Part shown: positions 5,677 through 5,827 of the stretch, piece by piece
Layout of the letters: each line of letters begins with the position of its first letter
Position numbering within the stretch: position 1 is the first letter of the stretch
Source of the DNA: Thermoplasmata archaeon
GTDB lineage: Archaea; Thermoplasmatota; Thermoplasmata; Lutacidiplasmatales; UBA184
Direction of reading: 5' to 3'
Assembly: GCA_030037875.1 (NCBI GenBank)
Contig: JASHPV010000103.1
Coordinates: 1 to 5,827, forward strand
DNA length: 5,827 bases
Notes under the pieces: model-generated
The model's database searches: none
What the model saw: the letters and a program-made list of their open reading frames with translations, nothing else
Told to the model about the DNA's origin: nothing
Translations under genes and position numbers: made by a program

Positions 5677-5827
5677 ATGGAAGCGACCGAAGCAAAGGAC
5701 CCTCGGGCGACCCCTCGCCGGTTGGTCCGGATGACTGTCGTCCTGACCATCGTGGGACTGTTGGTGCTCGTTCCGGTCGCCGCGGGAGTCTTGAGCGCGC
5801 TCCAAACCGGCTCCAGTGGCCCACGCG
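5677..5827 (+). CDS. Membrane-anchored protein N-terminus, 3' truncated by the window
   Basis: Fifty residues are visible and the frame is open at the window edge. A charged 18-residue N-terminus (MEATEAKDPRATPRRLVR) is followed by a hydrophobic segment of about 24 residues (MTVVLTIVGLLVLVPVAAG and onward). The basic residues R14, R15 and R18 before the segment predict a cytoplasmic N-terminus. After the segment the chain turns to small polar residues (QTGSSGP), typical of the start of an extracytoplasmic domain. It does not look like a class III signal peptide of archaeal pilins, and the family cannot be identified. The ATG at 5677 has a GGAG six bases upstream, and third-position GC rises to about 76% from here. 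The same frame is open back to an ATG at 5473, which would add 68 residues of low-complexity polar sequence; that start lacks a clear promoter or ribosome site. Confidence 0.65.
   Translation, partial: MEATEAKDPRATPRRLVRMTVVLTIVGLLVLVPVAAGVLSALQTGSSGPR

Overview
The window looks like a compact, GC-rich archaeal chromosome fragment. The evidence is an archaeal/eukaryotic-type initiation factor (aIF5B), an archaeal transcription factor B (TFB), TATA boxes at archaeal spacing in front of most genes, and several start codons so close to their TATA box that the mRNAs should be leaderless. Arginine strongly replaces lysine in most proteins, as expected at high GC. A high-GC euryarchaeal lineage such as a Thermoplasmata relative would fit, but that is a guess from style and not a phylogenetic result.

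Layout. The left edge (1-1179, +) holds the C-terminal two thirds of aIF5B, cut by the window. Its 3' end overlaps, tail to tail by 7 bp, a minus-strand gene for a lysine-free, double-anchored membrane protein (1173-1784). Upstream on the same strand is a YkgJ-type cysteine-cluster protein (1863-2915). Divergent from that gene, across only 53 bp, is a TFB paralogue (2969-3922, +). The two appear to share one TATA element. TFB ends 8 bp from the end of a small lysine-rich winged-helix protein (3931-4155, -). Behind it on the minus strand is an M24-family Xaa-Pro peptidase (4240-5349). A roughly 330-bp intergenic region follows, with a perfect hyphenated palindrome and a cluster of GAACGG half-sites. 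At the right edge the start of a membrane-anchored protein (5677 onward, +) runs out of the window.

How the genes fit together. Three genes serve information processing: aIF5B in ribosomal subunit joining, TFB in promoter recognition, and the winged-helix protein as a regulator or DNA-binding protein. The others are a housekeeping dipeptidase, a metal or Fe-S binding protein of unknown role and two unknown membrane proteins. There is no clear multi-gene operon: most genes carry their own TATA box. No RNA genes, CRISPR arrays, insertion sequences or signs of recent transfer were seen. I found no clear new system. The points most worth a second look are the shared divergent TATA box, the divergent TFB, the lysine-rich winged-helix protein and the palindrome next to the right-edge promoter.
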